Part shown: one piece after another, positions 1-11,287 of the stretch
Layout: each line of letters starts with the position of its first letter
Numbering within the stretch: the stretch's first letter is position 1
Source of the DNA: Boesenbergia rotunda
Lineage: Eukaryota; Streptophyta; Magnoliopsida; Zingiberales; Zingiberaceae
Direction of reading: 5' to 3'
DNA length: 64,000 nucleotides
Assembly (NCBI GenBank): GCA_024364735.1
Contig: JAGFNQ010000209.1
Location: 157,733 to 221,732, forward strand
The notes under the pieces: model-generated
What the model saw: only the letters and a program-made list of their open reading frames with translations
The model's database searches: none
What the model was told of the DNA's origin: nothing
Program-made: the position numbers and the translations under genes

Positions 1-1414
1 TACATGCCCTTTTGTGATCCAAGAATAAGGTCAAGGTTCTTGGATCGGGTTGTGAAAGTTGCTAGTAGATCCTTAAGTTTTAGGACTTCGCCCTTTAGGG
101 TTGAGTTTTCATTTTCAAGCTCAATTAATTTTTGATTTTGAGTTTGTTCAGTTAATGTTCTGGTATTAATTAATTGCTCCTTAAGGTCTTGATTTTCCTT
201 AAGGAGCTGGTCATTTCTAGATTCAGATGCAAGCAATTTTTTATTTAAAGCAGAGATAATCTTAAAAAATTTTGATTAACTGAATCTAAATATACCTTAG
301 TCGAGTCGTCCGAAAAGAGTCCGATCTCTTGACTCGACTCGTATTCGGAATCTTCGTCGTGCTCTGAGTCTGACCCGGGTCCGGTTGCCATTAGTGCGAG
401 ATAGTTTGAGTTCCTTGGTGGTTCATCGTCGGAGTCGTCTGTGCTGTCGTCCCAAGTGGCTTGAAGAGCCTTCTTCTTCTTATTCTTCTTGGGTTGATTC
501 TCCTTTTTGTAGGGGCATTCGTGTTTGAAGTGTCCTTTTCTGTTGCAGCCGAAGCAGGTTATTTTACTTTTGTCTTCACTGCTGGTGGGCTTCATTATCC
601 TCTGGAGATCCTTTCTTGAGAACTGGCTTTTCTTTTTGGCGAAGACCTTCCTTACTAGGTTGACCATTTGTTCCTCATCATCTGGGTCTGAGTCTGACTC
701 TTCTTCTGATTCTTGAATTTTCTTCTTTGACTTGCCTTCTTTTGAGGAACCTGCAAATAAGGCAAACCCTTTCTCGGCCTTGGCGTTAGTCTGTTCGTGC
801 AGTTCTAATTCACAAAACAATTCATCTAAATTAATTTTAGAAAGGTTCCTAGAAATTTTATAAGCATCTATAATAGATGCCCATAGTGAATTTCTAGGGA
901 AAGCATTTAAAGCATACCTTATGATGTCTCTGTTTTCTTGTTTGTGCCCGATTAGGTGGAGTCCATTTAGTATGTCCTTGATCCGGGCGTGAAGTTGGCT
1001 TGCAGATTCTCCTTCCTGCATTTTTATGTTAAATAATTTATTTAAAAGTAAATCCCTTTTTGTTACCTTTGCATCAGAGGTGCCTTCATGTAGTTCAATC
1101 AGTTTGTCCCAGAGCTCTTTGGCAGATTCAGTTGGGCCGATACGGTTCAATTCCTCTTTTGTTAGTCCGCACTGGAGGGTGTTCTGCGCCTTGTACTCAG
1201 TCTGGGCCTTTCTCTTCATATCAAGGTTCCATCTGTCAGGCTTCAGTGGTGCATTGTTTCCCTCGTCCATTGGTGGTTCGTAGCCAGATTGCACCGCGAA
1301 CCATTGATCCATGTCTGTCTTTAGGTACACCTCCATTCTTCATTTCCAGTAAGGGAAGTCTTCCCCATTGAAGAGTGGAGGACGGGCAGTGCTAAACCCT
1401 TCACCTTGAGCCAT
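1..1414 (-). pseudogene. gag: SIRE-like Copia gag (element A), broken
   Basis: Capsid/nucleocapsid polyprotein of a Copia retrotransposon. Reading on the minus strand, the expected start is the ATG at 1414-1412, giving the family opening MAQGEG...ARPPLFNG. An in-frame TGA replaces codon 25 (1342-1340), and the frame is then open from 1336 to 245. Visible features are the capsid-like segment (LQCGLTKEELNRIGP, then ALNAFP), an acidic linker and a CCHC zinc knuckle (CFGCNRKGHFKHEC, about 540-580) followed by a basic run. Near 265-272 a T-run slips the frame; beyond it, down to position 1, the sequence encodes a coiled coil (repeated LKEN/LENEN heptads). It lies directly downstream of the primer site and LTR at 1674-3033. 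Calling it a pseudogene rests on the stop and the frameshift. The rest of the element is outside the window. Confidence 0.85.
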
Positions 1415-1673
1415 CTGAAATAGACCACACAAAAACTTGTCCCAAGACTAGGTCTTGGATTAGTAGTGTGGTAGGAAAAGGAGAAGAGAGAGAAAGAGCG
1501 ACTCGAAATGGTGTTGCACCAAATTCGAGTAAAATCAAACGAACGAAAAAAATAATCCAAATCTAGGCAACAATACCTAATTTAGATCATGTGTAGCGAA
1601 AAACCAAAAATCGAAAAAAGAACTGGATTTCCCCCGGCTCTTATGGTGGTTGCACCGATACAGAGCGAACTTG

Positions 1674-1685
1674 GCTCTGATACCA
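1674..1685 (-). other. tRNA-iMet primer binding site, element A
   Basis: Minus-strand TGGTATCAGAGC, complementary to the 3' end of plant initiator tRNA-Met, lies two bases from the LTR end at 1688. This fixes the orientation of element A as minus and marks the neighbouring LTR as its 5' LTR. Confidence 0.9.
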
Positions 1686-1687
1686 CT

Positions 1688-3033
1688 TGTAGGATCGATG
1701 CACGTGAGAGGGGGGGTGAATCACGTGACTTTTTAAAAAATCAGAGCGCTTTAAAAAGCGTGCACAGCGGAAAAGATAAAACACGAACGAAAAACCAATA
1801 CAAACGACACAGGTAGTTTTACTTCGTTCGGAGCCTTCGGCGACTCCTACTCGAAGGCCCAGGTCCCTCGGACCTTTCCGTTGGGCAATCCACTAAAACT
1901 CTCTACCGGTAAACCCCGATAGAGTAGGCGAGTACAAAAGAATTGAAAGTGTGACAACCCCACACTTTCAAGTAATTAAATGCAATAAAGTATTAAAAAA
2001 ATTACGCTCTTCTTTTTACCGACGTCCGGAGTAGGTCGACTCTTTCGGGGCAGCAGGACGTCGTCGGCTCGAGGTGAAGCGTTTCCGGAGCAAGGCGCGA
2101 GCGTAGAAGAACTTTGAGGCGTTGGAAGAATTGTTGTCGAAGTATGGGGTCGAGGGCCCTTTATATAGGGCCTGGGGGCGCCCGGGACGTCGGGGGCGCC
2201 CCCCACGTGGCCTCTGATCCGCAGAGCTCTCGGTCGCGTCTGATCCTCTGGATCCGCTTTGACCGGGGCGCCCGGAGCGCTCGGGGCGCCCGGATTGACC
2301 GGGTCAAAGTCCTATCTCCTTGGCTTCGAGGGGTTCGGTTTGAGGTATGCGCATGGGGGCGCCCGCAGAGCAGGGGGCGCCCGGGAGCAGCGGGGCGCCC
2401 GGAAGCACCGGGGCGCCCGGCCCAGCATGTATTCGAACCCTCTTTTGCTTTACCTGTTTTGTATGGCCCTTGGGGGCGCCCGGGACACTCCGGGCGCCCT
2501 ACTCAGCTACTACCTCACTCCTTTGAGGCTATCTGAGCTGCAGACACTCCTTCCTTTGGTCCTGCATCCAGGGTTAGTCCAAAACACAATAAAACACAGT
2601 GTTAGATTATACAGCCTTAGCTGTCTTGGTTCTGACTTTGGTCTCTGAAATGGAGCCCTAGGTCGAACCGACGCCTACTGTTCCCTCGACGGGGAACGCG
2701 TCCTCTCCTACTCCTCCAGTGACTTACCTCACTTACCCTTTATGCAGCTTTACTTGACTTCTTGACCCACCAGGACTTCCTGCCAAGGCTCAACCACCCT
2801 GGTCTTCCTGCCAAGTCTCAACCAACTTGGTCTTCAGCCAGTTGTCAGGTCCCGCAGACCCAACTGGACTTCCCGCCAGGACTCAACCATCCTGGACTTC
2901 AGCCTGGTGTCTGGTCCTAAGTCTTTCAACCCTGCACACTTAGTAAGGAGGTTAAAAACCAACAACCCTAACTTTAACCACTTTGTCATACATCAAAACC
3001 CGAGTTTGACCGTTAGTGCAAACTGCACCAACA
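1688..3033 (-). mobile_element. 5' LTR of SIRE-like Copia element A
   Basis: On the minus strand the LTR runs TGTTGGTGCAG... to ...CGATCCTACA, 1346 bp. It has the same ends as the LTRs at 6092, 12185, 13450 and 19982. A TATA box on the minus strand (2160-2167) sits in a U3 rich in GGGCGCCC palindromes (2160-2480). The U5 side holds the family signature CTCCTACTCGAAGG (near 1844) and GGGGGGGTGAAT (near 1710). The 3' partner LTR is off the left edge, so a TSD cannot be checked; the outer flank begins GAAGG at 3034. Confidence 0.88.
2160..2167 (-). promoter_or_regulatory. TATA box in LTR A
   Basis: Minus-strand TATATAAA within the LTR, just upstream of the run leading to the U5 signature. Equivalent TATA boxes are at the same relative place in the sister LTRs. 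Transcription start about 30 bp downstream is inference. Confidence 0.6.
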
Positions 3034-3436
3034 GAAGGTACATATATATTTCTACCTTGCCCCAGAGTGTAGATTTGTTCTATAGGTGACTTCAAAGAGT
3101 CGACTTAAAAGAATCGTTCTGGAAGATAGGTGTTGAAGGAGAAACTTCAAGCAACAATTTGTATGATAGAAGGAAGAAAAAGATTTAGTAATGTACATAT
3201 GATTGACTACTTAAAATTTATGTATACGGTGACAAATATATAGTATAAGGGTTCTTATAGGATTTATTTCAGCTAGCCTCTGTTATGCTCTGATATGGTA
3301 TTAATCCTAGTTTTATACATGATCAACTCTTTGTATTAATCTTGTGTTTGGAGAAGGACTCTAACGGTGTCATGCATTACATAAATAGGGTTCTCAGAAT
3401 TTGTTTAAACTTACGATAAATTCATGCTTGAATACG
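3034..3436. other. AT-rich flank of element A, no gene seen
   Basis: About 400 bp between LTR A and the palindromic MULE sequence. I see no convincing ORF, terminal repeat or retroelement domain. It may be internal sequence of the host MULE, but nothing proves that. Confidence 0.5.
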
Positions 3437-3523
3437 ACCTAGGGCCTGATATCTTACCATATCAAGCCCGAGGAGGGCTTGATTTCAAAGGATTTCAAGC
3501 CCTAATATCCTTTGATATCAGAC
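3437..3523. repeat. GGCCTGATATC palindromic block, MULE M0
   Basis: Alternating inverted copies of GGGCCTGATATC and GATATC...AAGCCC. The same host sequence continues after the inserted element D at 26162-26192, and after the solo LTR at 28043-28070. Once the insertions are removed it is one continuous palindromic block. The last five bases, CAGAC (3519-3523), are the target site duplicated by element D. Confidence 0.75.
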
Positions 3524-4731
3524 TGTTAATGATACGAGAGAAGTGTCCTAAGGCAATCACCTTATGATTGTAATCATTTATTTTAATAAATGAATATTCA
3601 CTATTTGAGTATACATGTTTGCGTATTTGATTGAGATCTTAAACTCATTTACTGAATGTCCACAATACAATTCGCAGCATGCGAGAATTTGTGATGAATT
3701 CACAACTAGTGATTATCTCTACATGTGCAATTGTGAAGTATTGAAATTGTCCCTAGTCGATGAATTGATAAATACGGACACTATCAATTCTATTGAGACT
3801 AGCATGGGTTATTCTCTAATCAGCTGATTCTCACTGGCTGGTGACATTGAGATGTCCGGAGATAAACATGAATGCTAGTTAAGGGAACTAGTTCATTGGA
3901 GTGACTGGCTGTAAAACTTCATATGGTAGTCTACATATAGATATGTCAGTGAAGTTCTTACTGCAACTTAAGTGCGATGTTCCTTTGACTTGCGGTGTTC
4001 AAGTCATCTTGGTCATGGAGACTTATACTTTGACATCTTAAGCAAGCATCTCCAAGGAGGTGTGGACCCAAGATGATTGGGTATAAGCCGAAGTGACCGA
4101 AAATGTTTGAACAGCCTACACAGGATTCACCACTCCTTGCGAGGAGATGTATACCCGAGGCCTATCATCGGATTGTTACTCAAAGCCTCTGGCCAGAGCA
4201 TGACATGTTCAGAGTATGAATCTCTTAAATACATGAGAGTAATTAGAATCCATAGGACGAGAAAACGTTACTTGGGCTAGGTATGACGTAGTCAGCCTAG
4301 TGGGGACTGACACACATAGACCATGTCCTGAACCAAGTGGGTATAAGATGGTGAAGGGAATGGGGTACGATTCATTATAGCTGCTGAAGGGTTTCAGAAT
4401 TGTTTCTGAGGTCAACCGTTGATCTTTCGATTAATTGGGGATCATGATGTACTACTAAGTGCCACTCATGATCGTTCTATAATTGATTAATTATAGACGG
4501 CCAACATAAATCGAAAGTCTATTTAGTCACACGCACTACGAGTAATCCGAGGGATTTAAAACGAGTTGAAAATTGGATTTTCCAATCAAGAGAGATAAGG
4601 TTTGGTTGAGCCAAACGATAAGTCGAATCTGAATTTTTCAGAGACGCATCGGAAGCGTAAAATGGCTAAGTCTTTTGAAGACTTAATAGATGAATTAAAT
4701 AAGTTTAATTCATTGGGGCGTGGCTTGGATG

Positions 4732-4773
4732 GGCCGGCCAAAGAGGGCCTCTATCCTCTTTGCTTGGCCGGCC
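4732..4773 (+). repeat. GGCCGGCC hairpin in D LTR
   Basis: Inverted repeat: GGCCGGCCAAAGAGG at 4732-4746 faces CCTCTTT-GC-TTGGCCGGCC ending at 4773. It is present in D2 and E 5' LTR; in the E 3' LTR most of it has been deleted between two GGCCGGCCA words. Confidence 0.75.
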
Positions 4774-5065
4774 ACAACAAAGGGAGAGAACCAAGTTTTT
4801 GGATCAATTTATAAAATAAACCAAGTGTGGTTTGTTTTATAATAAACCAAGGTTTGGTTTATTTCTTCATGGAAATTAAAATGAACCATGAATTGGTTTA
4901 TTTTATAAAATCAATCATGGATTGATTTATCATGATAAGGAAATTTATTCCATTGGAGAGAAGAGACTTGATTGATTTTTATCATGAATTAAAATATGAT
5001 TTTAACCATGATATAAAATCAAACATGGCATGATAGAATAAGTTATTCCATATTTGAGAGGCTAC

Positions 5066-5073
5066 TATATAAA
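5066..5073 (+). promoter_or_regulatory. TATA box in D 5' LTR
   Basis: TATATAAA, conserved in the sister LTRs at 25098, 51116 and 58453, each followed by AGGAACC/AGGACCC and a CT-rich tract typical of a transcribed leader. Confidence 0.7.
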
Positions 5074-5730
5074 GGACCCAAGGCAAGACTTGAAAAATAA
5101 TCGAAGAGATGAAGGCATAGGCTCTCTCCCTCTCTTTCTCTCCTTCTCTTCTCCCCTTCTTGCCGTGCGCCAACCAGCCCCAAGAAGGAGCACTAGCCGG
5201 CCGCCCTTGCCCTTTCCCTGCCGACCACCACCTGCTGCCGGAGAAGGAAGCTCCGACCATCTCTTAGCCGGAAGAAGTGCTGTCGGAATTAGAGTTTGCC
5301 GCAAGCCTCTTCTTTTGCTTCGCCGGAATTTTGATTCCGGCCATCCTTTTGTGGTTAGTCTTCCGACTTCTCTCTTGGTTTTTCTTGTCGCGTTCTCGGA
5401 GAATCTAGTAGTTCTCGAGAACACGAAACTTGTGGCTTTGCGAAGACATCCCGAAGATACTCGCGTGGACGCGAATAGAGGCGGAGCTTCCAAGGGACGC
5501 TTACGGTTGGATCTCGTCCCTTCCTTCGAGTTACGCGAGGTAATACGTAAATTAGTTTATGTTTCTATAAAATTTTAAATATATGATCATGTCTACACAA
5601 GATAAAATTGCATGCTTAGATGTGTGGTTAAATAATTTGAGAAATTATTTATGCTAAACCTTCCGCTGCACGTAATTAATTTTAAAATTACGAACCCGCA
5701 TCAATGTCAACATGCACCCAGTCCCAACAG

Positions 5731-5742
5731 TGGTATCAGAGC
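5731..5742 (+). other. tRNA-iMet primer binding site, element D
   Basis: TGGTATCAGAGC starts two bases after the LTR end. Confidence 0.92.
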
Positions 5743-5779
5743 GAGGTTTGTGTTTGACATAATCATATAATTGTTTTTG

Positions 5780-6091
5780 CGGAAAGCTTTGTCATGATCT
5801 CAATTTTGGAAAATTTTCAATTATGGAAACTTTCCAATTATGGTAAATTTTCGATTTAGGAATTTCAAAGTTTGGAAATCCTCATGAAATTTCACAAACT
5901 TTTGAAATATCTCTGTTTCTGAAATTTTATGATAATTATGAAAACTTTCCATTTTTGGAAACTTTCCAATTTTGGAAATTTCCCATTTTGGAAAATTTTC
6001 AATTTTGGAAATACGTAAGTTTTCTTTGTACCAGAAACTTACAATTATTCTAAAAACCTTTTATTTTCGGAAACTTTCCATTTATGGAAAG
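5780..6091 (+). repeat. GGAAA/TTTCC motif tract in D leader
   Basis: Untranslated leader after the primer site, dense in TTTTGGAAA, GGAAACTTTCC and GGAAATTTTCC words that pair with one another. The same tract follows the primer site of element E (51780-52010), and a copy lies at 11929-12184. The tract is cut at 6091 by insertion of the B/C complex; the last five bases GAAAG are the TSD. Confidence 0.7.
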
Positions 6092-7514
6092 TGTTGGATC
6101 GAGAGAAACAATAGAGAGGGGGTGAATATCGTAAATCATTTTCGGATTAAAAATAAGAGCATACGCAGCGGAAAATTAAATCACAACACAAAGACGCAAG
6201 CAGTTTTACTTGGTTCGGAGTCGCGGTCGGCTCCTACTCCAAGGCCCACAGTCGTTGACCGTTTACTGCGGGCAATTCTATATGTGCGCAAAACTAGTTT
6301 ACAAAATGTATTACAAAATTAGTACAGTAAACTAAAAGTAGCTCTTCGTTACCGACGTCCGGTGTAGATTGTATTTTCTGAGCAGAGGAACGTCGTCGGC
6401 GCTTGTATCTCGAGTCGGGAGGTTTTCGGAGCAGAGCGCTGGAGTAGAAGAGCGCGAATGCGTTGGAAGAATTGATTGTCCAAAGCCTTGGGGTCGAGGG
6501 CCCTTTTATAGCCCCTGGGGGCGCCCGGAACGTCGGGGGTGCCCCCCCCCACGTGTCAGCTAATCCGAGTTCCTCTCGGTCAACTCTGATCTCTTCAAAC
6601 TCGGGATCAGGCTTTGACGAGGGCGCCCGGGTTGACCGGGTCAACTCTTATCCGTTGGCTTCGCTAGCTTCCACTTCGTTAGCTTGATCTGGAGGCGCCC
6701 GGACCATCTGGGGTGCCCAATAGCATGGGGGGCGCCTGGGAGCACGGGGGCGCCCCGCCCATGTGCTGTCGAAGCATTCACTTGCTCTACTTCTTTTGTA
6801 TTGACCTTGGGGGCGCCCGGGACACTCCGGGCGCCCTACTCAGCTTCTGCCTCACTCCTTTGAGGCTCTCTGAGCTGCAGACACTCGTTCCTTCGGTCCT
6901 GCATCCAGGGTTAGTCCAAAATAACATAGAGCAATAATATATTAGTTTTATATAGCCTTAGATGTCTTGGTTCTAACTTTGGGTCTCCAAAATGGAGCCC
7001 TAGGTCGAACCGACGCCCACTGTTCCCTCCACGGGGAACGCGTCCTCACCTACTCCTCTCGAGAGAATTTACCTGATGCCAACTGGCTCCTCCGGTTGGA
7101 CTTTTGCCCAGCAGTCCTTCGCCAGGTGCCTAGTTGTCCTTCACCAGGTCTTCAGTACCAAGCTGTCCTTCGCCTGGTGCCTAGCAGTCCTTCGCTAGGT
7201 CTTTGTATCCTGGCATTCCTTCGCCAGGTGCCTAGCAGTCCTTCGCTAGGGCTTTGTATCCTGGCATTCCTTCGCCAGGTGCCTAGTAGTCCTTCGCTAG
7301 GGCTTTGTATCCTGGCATTCCTTCGCAAGGTGCCTAGCAGTCCTTCGCTAGGACTTTGTATCCTGGCATTCCTTTGCCAGGTGCCTAGCGGTCCTTCGCT
7401 AGGACTTTTCCTGCACACTTGAGTAACATGTTAGATAAACATTGTATCTTAACTTTTGAACCCTTTTGCCATTATCAAAATACAGGTTCGACTTGGGTGC
7501 TTTCTGCACCAACA
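6092..7514 (-). mobile_element. 3' LTR of SIRE-like Copia element B
   Basis: Minus-strand LTR, 1423 bp, TGTTGGTGCAGAAAG... at 7514 to ...CGATCCAACA at 6092. The polypurine tract abuts its 7514 end, so it is the 3' LTR. It contains a 51-bp minisatellite (about 7110-7410), GGGCGCCC palindromes in U3 (6515-6835) and a minus-strand TATA box at 6503-6510. Left host flank is element D leader with TSD GAAAG (6087-6091). Confidence 0.9.
7110..7415. repeat. 51-bp minisatellite in LTR B
   Basis: About five to six tandem units around CTTCGCCAGGTGCCTAGCAG and TCCTTCGCTAGG. Period 51 bp is a multiple of three, so both strands stay open for long stretches (for example 6967-7422). This is a composition effect, not a gene. 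Confidence 0.85.
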
Positions 7515-7530
7515 ATCTCCCCTTTTTGAT
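7515..7530 (-). other. Polypurine tract, element B
   Basis: Minus-strand AAAAAGGGGAGAT immediately upstream of the 3' LTR. A second tract, GGCAAAGGGGGAGAG on the minus strand, lies near 8075-8095; doubled tracts of this kind also occur in element F (19172-19200 and 19758-19776). Confidence 0.8.
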
Positions 7531-8899
7531 TTATGGCAACCCTGGTTCAAAAAGTTAAGTTAATCAGAACACAATAAGATTTTGGTTTCCTCCCCCTGGA
7601 AGGAATCTCCCCCTAGATTTTTCAAAAGTTCGTGGGGTTTTTGAAAATAAATTCTAAGTCTAAAGATGGATTTAATTTTACTTAGAACAATTTTCAAAAG
7701 ACATATTTTCCAAAACAATTTTCGTTGTGCACTTTGAAAATTTATACTTGTAGAAAATTTATGTTTAAATACTTTAGAAAACTTTGAGAACTTAAGTTTA
7801 AGTACTAAGAAAGATTTTGAAAACTTAAGTTTAAATACTTTGAAAATTTTGATTTGAAAACATGGGTTTAAATACTTGGAAAAGTTTGATTTGAAAACTT
7901 GGGTTTAAATACTTGGAAAATTTTGATTTGAAACTTGGGTTTAAATACTTGGAAAAATTTGATTTGAAAACTTGGAAGAATTTTGTACTTTTGAAAATGA
8001 ATTAAGTACTTTTTGAATAAAGGATAGAGTTTGAAATTTTGGATTTAGAAAAAAAATTTACTCTCTCCTTTCCTATCTCTCCCCCTTTGCCATATATCAA
8101 AAACAAGGCAGTATAGCAGAAAAAGGATAATTAAATTGCATAAAAGCAAATAATAAATTGCATAATTTGCTGTACTGAATCAATTCAGGATATTAACTAA
8201 ACCAAATCAGTTTCAATTATCTCTTTTAGGGTCCTGTCTAACCCAATTAGCTACTTACTAACTGTTATAAACAGTAGTTTTCACTAGGGTTAGTCAAGTT
8301 AAGTGTTCTGTTCAAGTTAGATTTTCTAAACTTGACACTTAACTTGATTACTGTGTAAGTTATATTTAGTGCCCCAATTACTGCAGATGCACTGACTTAA
8401 AGCATCTTGAATTAAGGCAAAGACCTAAGCATCTCAACCATTCTAGGTTATCAATCAAAAGTACCCTAAGGTGCTTGTGAGATGCTGGCTTCTAAATCTA
8501 TAGGTGCATGCAGTTCTAGGGTTAGGGCCTGACTAAGTCCATTTGCGAAAAAGTCCTAGTTTTGAAGGGGGTAGTTTTTTAAAATAAAACTAAGTCAAAA
8601 AATTTATTTTTAAAACTTTTCAAAACTAAGTAAAAGCTGATTTTGAAAGCATTTTAAAAAAAAACTACTTTAAAAACTGATTTTGAAATGAGTAAAGTAG
8701 TAAGAAAATCAAAAGTAGACTTAACCTATTCTACCAAGCATAGTCCTAACTGTTGATCAAATAGTAGAGAAAAATAAGTACTCATCTCCATAAGTCAGCT
8801 GGTCAACAGAGAGAATCAGCACAGTCATACAAGTTAAACATGAGTCAACCCTACTGAGTAAGGGCAGTCAGATAGTCACTAGTACAATGCTAATCAAAT
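7531..8899 (-). other. 3' untranslated internal region of element B
   Basis: AT-rich internal DNA between ORF2 and the polypurine tract. It has tandem-like TTTGAAAACTTGGGTTTAAA words around 7750-8000 but no convincing coding frame. No reverse transcriptase or integrase remnant is visible here. Confidence 0.6.
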
Positions 8900-10156
8900 C
8901 TAGGAGGAGGGACCAGGATGATCAGAAGAGCCTAGCTGCCAAGATCGAAACATCGCCATCATCTCGTGATATTGTGCGTCTCTGGTCTCCCTCTCAGCTC
9001 TAAGCGCACTCATATAGTCAGTGTAATAGCCTAGATTTGTCTCCATATCTTTAGTATGATTTGCCTCCACTTCCTCTCGGAGGCTCTGGACCTGTGTCTC
9101 CAGCCGTGTCACTCTCTCGTAGAGTGTCGGTGGAGGGGGCTCGTCTATGTGTGCTCGAGCCTCTGCTGCCAAATCTGCGACATCGACTTCAACCTCCTTG
9201 TCTGAGTCGATCTGAGCTCTGGCTCGCTGTCGTCTCCAAGTCAAAACCCCGGTGGCCGATACCTCTATACCAGCTAAAGAGAAGTTCCTAAACCCTATCT
9301 CATCAAAATCGGTCATCGCAGTTATTTCACCTACGGTAATGTCATGACCGTGGTGATGAAGGATGGAGGTGATGATGTGGCAGAAGGGGGTGCGTACCCG
9401 ACCCTGAGTCGTGACACTGGAGGCATATAAGATAGCGTGGAATATGTGAAGGCCAATGTCAATGTCTAGATGATGGATCAGGGCATACAGAAGGAAGACA
9501 TGAAAAGGTCGCATGGTCGCGACATCCCTAGTGGATAGTGGTAATATGCAGCGGACCAGGACTCTGTACAGGGCGTAGTCCTGGACTTGAAGGTCAACGG
9601 ACTGAAATCGTCTAGCTACGAGGAGTCTAGCTTCCCTATAGAAATAGGAGTGGAGAGTGTCAAGAGTAATGTGAGAGTAGGGAGCATCAAATGGAGGGTC
9701 CCTAGGAGGATAGCAACAAAAGGTGGACTGGGAAGGTCTTAGTCCAAGAAATCGATTTAGTAAGGAAGGGGTGATTGACAAGGGTATCCCTTGAACAGTA
9801 GTGGCAAACATGAGATCGTTCTGTCTAACTATGTTATTATAGAATTCTGCACATAAAGATGTGTTAATTGAATGAGTGCAGAATACTAGATTGTCTAGTT
9901 GATAAAAGTTTATAACATTCATGGCTAAAGGACAGGATTGGGTGAAGAAGTGTCTATTTAGATAGCTAGTTTTGATAGGCTTATAGGTTGTTCGAGCAAA
10001 CTTATTACAAAGTTCTAGAGTTGGGAACCTAGGGTCGGGACTTGGTTCGGTACCGGGGTTCGCTTGGTTTGCTCGGCGTTTTCTAAGTAACAAAAACATG
10101 CATTTATAAGAAAGGAATTAAGAAAATGCATAAGAGAAATCATACCGGGGAGGCAT
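8900..10156 (-). CDS. Extra retrotransposon ORF, plant transposon protein-like
   Basis: Long minus-strand frame in element B between the gag region and the polypurine tract. The main exon (10082-8900) encodes about 394 residues with no internal stop. Upstream, an 11-nt exon (10156-10146) ends at a GT and a 63-nt intron (10145-10083) ends in TTACTTAG; joining gives the start MPPRKRR in frame. Without splicing the frame could start at the ATG at 10099. The protein has a compact N-terminal domain (residues about 1-290, rich in F, L, R and H), an acidic linker and a C-terminal coiled coil (ERVTRLETQVQSLREEVE). It resembles the 'putative plant transposon protein' family found in some large plant LTR elements (from memory, no search run). 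Function unknown. A TATA-like box lies at 10261-10268. Confidence 0.65.
10083..10145 (-). other. Predicted 63-nt GT-AG intron
   Basis: Begins GTATGATTTC and ends TTTGTTACTTAG on the minus strand, AT-rich between GC-rich exons. It keeps the frame and gives a basic N-terminus. It is near the short limit for plant introns. Confidence 0.5.
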
Positions 10157-10260
10157 GGTTGAGATTGAGGAAGCAACAAGGTCACTTGGTCGCCTTGGAA
10201 AGAAAAAAGTTGGAAAGAAGATGGTTTTTTGGTGTGGCAAGAAGAGGGGGTTCGGGTGCC

Positions 10261-10268
10261 TTTTTATA
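10261..10268 (-). promoter_or_regulatory. TATA-like box before the extra ORF
   Basis: Minus-strand TATAAAAA lies 105 bp upstream of the predicted ATG and is preceded by GGGCGCCC-type palindromes (10280-10500) like those in the LTR promoters. This suggests an internal promoter for the extra ORF; the inference rests on sequence only. Confidence 0.45.
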
Positions 10269-10319
10269 GGTAGTTCATTGGGGGCTCCCGGGACAGTAGT
10301 CTACTGCCTTTGGCAGTGA

Positions 10320-11287
10320 CTAATGTTGGTTGGGGGCGCCCGCAATGGCCCGGGCGCCCCGGTCAGGCTGAACTTTACAGCTTTGCTGCTTTGACTGATG
10401 TTGGGGGCGCCCACAAGGTTCGGGGCGCCCCGGTCAAGGGGTAAAGGCAGCTTTTTGCCTTGAAGGAAGAAAAAGTCAAGGGGGCGCCCGAGGAGTGACA
10501 GGCGGCCGGATTATGTGGGAAGTGACAACTTTGATGTCTTGTGATCATTTGACCATGGTTTGAAGTGATTTGACTGCTTTGACTATGGTTTGACTATTTT
10601 GACTATGGTGTGACTACATTGACCATGGTTTGACTACGTTCTGAACTACAGGATTGTATTTAAAGGAATTTCAATTGAGTTTAATTTTACTGTCTCACCC
10701 AATCTAGGGTTTTCAATCACGTTAGCCTTATAGGTTTTGTGAGACAGGTTTTGCTAAAAGGAATTTTTAAGAAAAATATGATTTATTTAAAAAACTTAAG
10801 TTAATTTTGAAAACAATTGAATTTATTTTGAAAAGAATATCTACAACTAACTGAAGGTTTGTGTTAGATTCGAATTTGACAGAGACTAGTTTGAATTTGA
10901 ATTTCAAAGATTGGCTTCCAGGTCTTGGCGAGGCACTAGGCCTTCTTTGGCCGTAGCCTTATTGGATCATCAACCCTTTCCTTGACAAAGCCTTTCAGTG
11001 AAATTTCATTTTCAAAATTAATCTTTGAAAAATTCTGGTCTAACTAGTTTGGGTCTTGGATCGGTAGCTTCGGCTAGTTTCACCAGTCCAAAGAGACCAA
11101 CTAGAGAATACTTGACCTTATTAGAATTGGTTTCCCTAACGTACTATCATCTCACCTCCACCCAATACTATGTTGTCAAATTTCAGTTAAGTTAGTTCAG
11201 TCCTTAAACTAATCATTCCTAAATCTAAGCATGGTAAATTGCGGGAATTAAGTAGACAATCAAAGAAGCAAATTGAAAGAAACATTT
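10320..11287 (-). other. Noncoding spacer of element B
   Basis: Between the gag remnant and the extra ORF. The part at 10900-11280 is homologous in inverse orientation to 16900-17220 in element F (shared CCTCCACCCAATACTATG on this strand), placing both in one lineage. Pol would normally sit in this interval; no protease, integrase, RT or RNase H motif can be read. Confidence 0.6.

Larger units (their letters stand above)
3524..5729 (+). mobile_element. 5' LTR of Copia element D
   Basis: TGTTAATGATACG... to ...GGTCC-type end CCCAACA, 2206 bp, followed at once by the primer site. Related to the LTRs at 23509, 49376, 56791 and 62824. It contains a strong hairpin (4732-4773), a run of AAACCA/TGGTTT inverted words (4800-4940), a TATA box (5066-5073) and a CT-rich transcribed leader (5110-5170). 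Short ORFs inside it, such as the one starting at 4662, sit on hairpin sequence and are not supported as genes. Confidence 0.9.

Noticed and set aside
4602..4814. Short MAKSFED-type frame conserved in five LTR copies
   Set aside because: It overlaps inverted repeats (TAAGTCTT/AAGACTTA and the GGCCGGCC hairpin) and is frameshifted at 63975; conservation follows the LTR, not a protein.
5054..5578. 174-codon and 142-codon frames in the D LTR
   Set aside because: They lie in the CT-rich transcribed leader part of the LTR, differ between LTR copies by frameshifts, and match no domain.
9061..9291. 76-codon plus-strand frame
   Set aside because: Shadow of the extra retrotransposon ORF on the minus strand.
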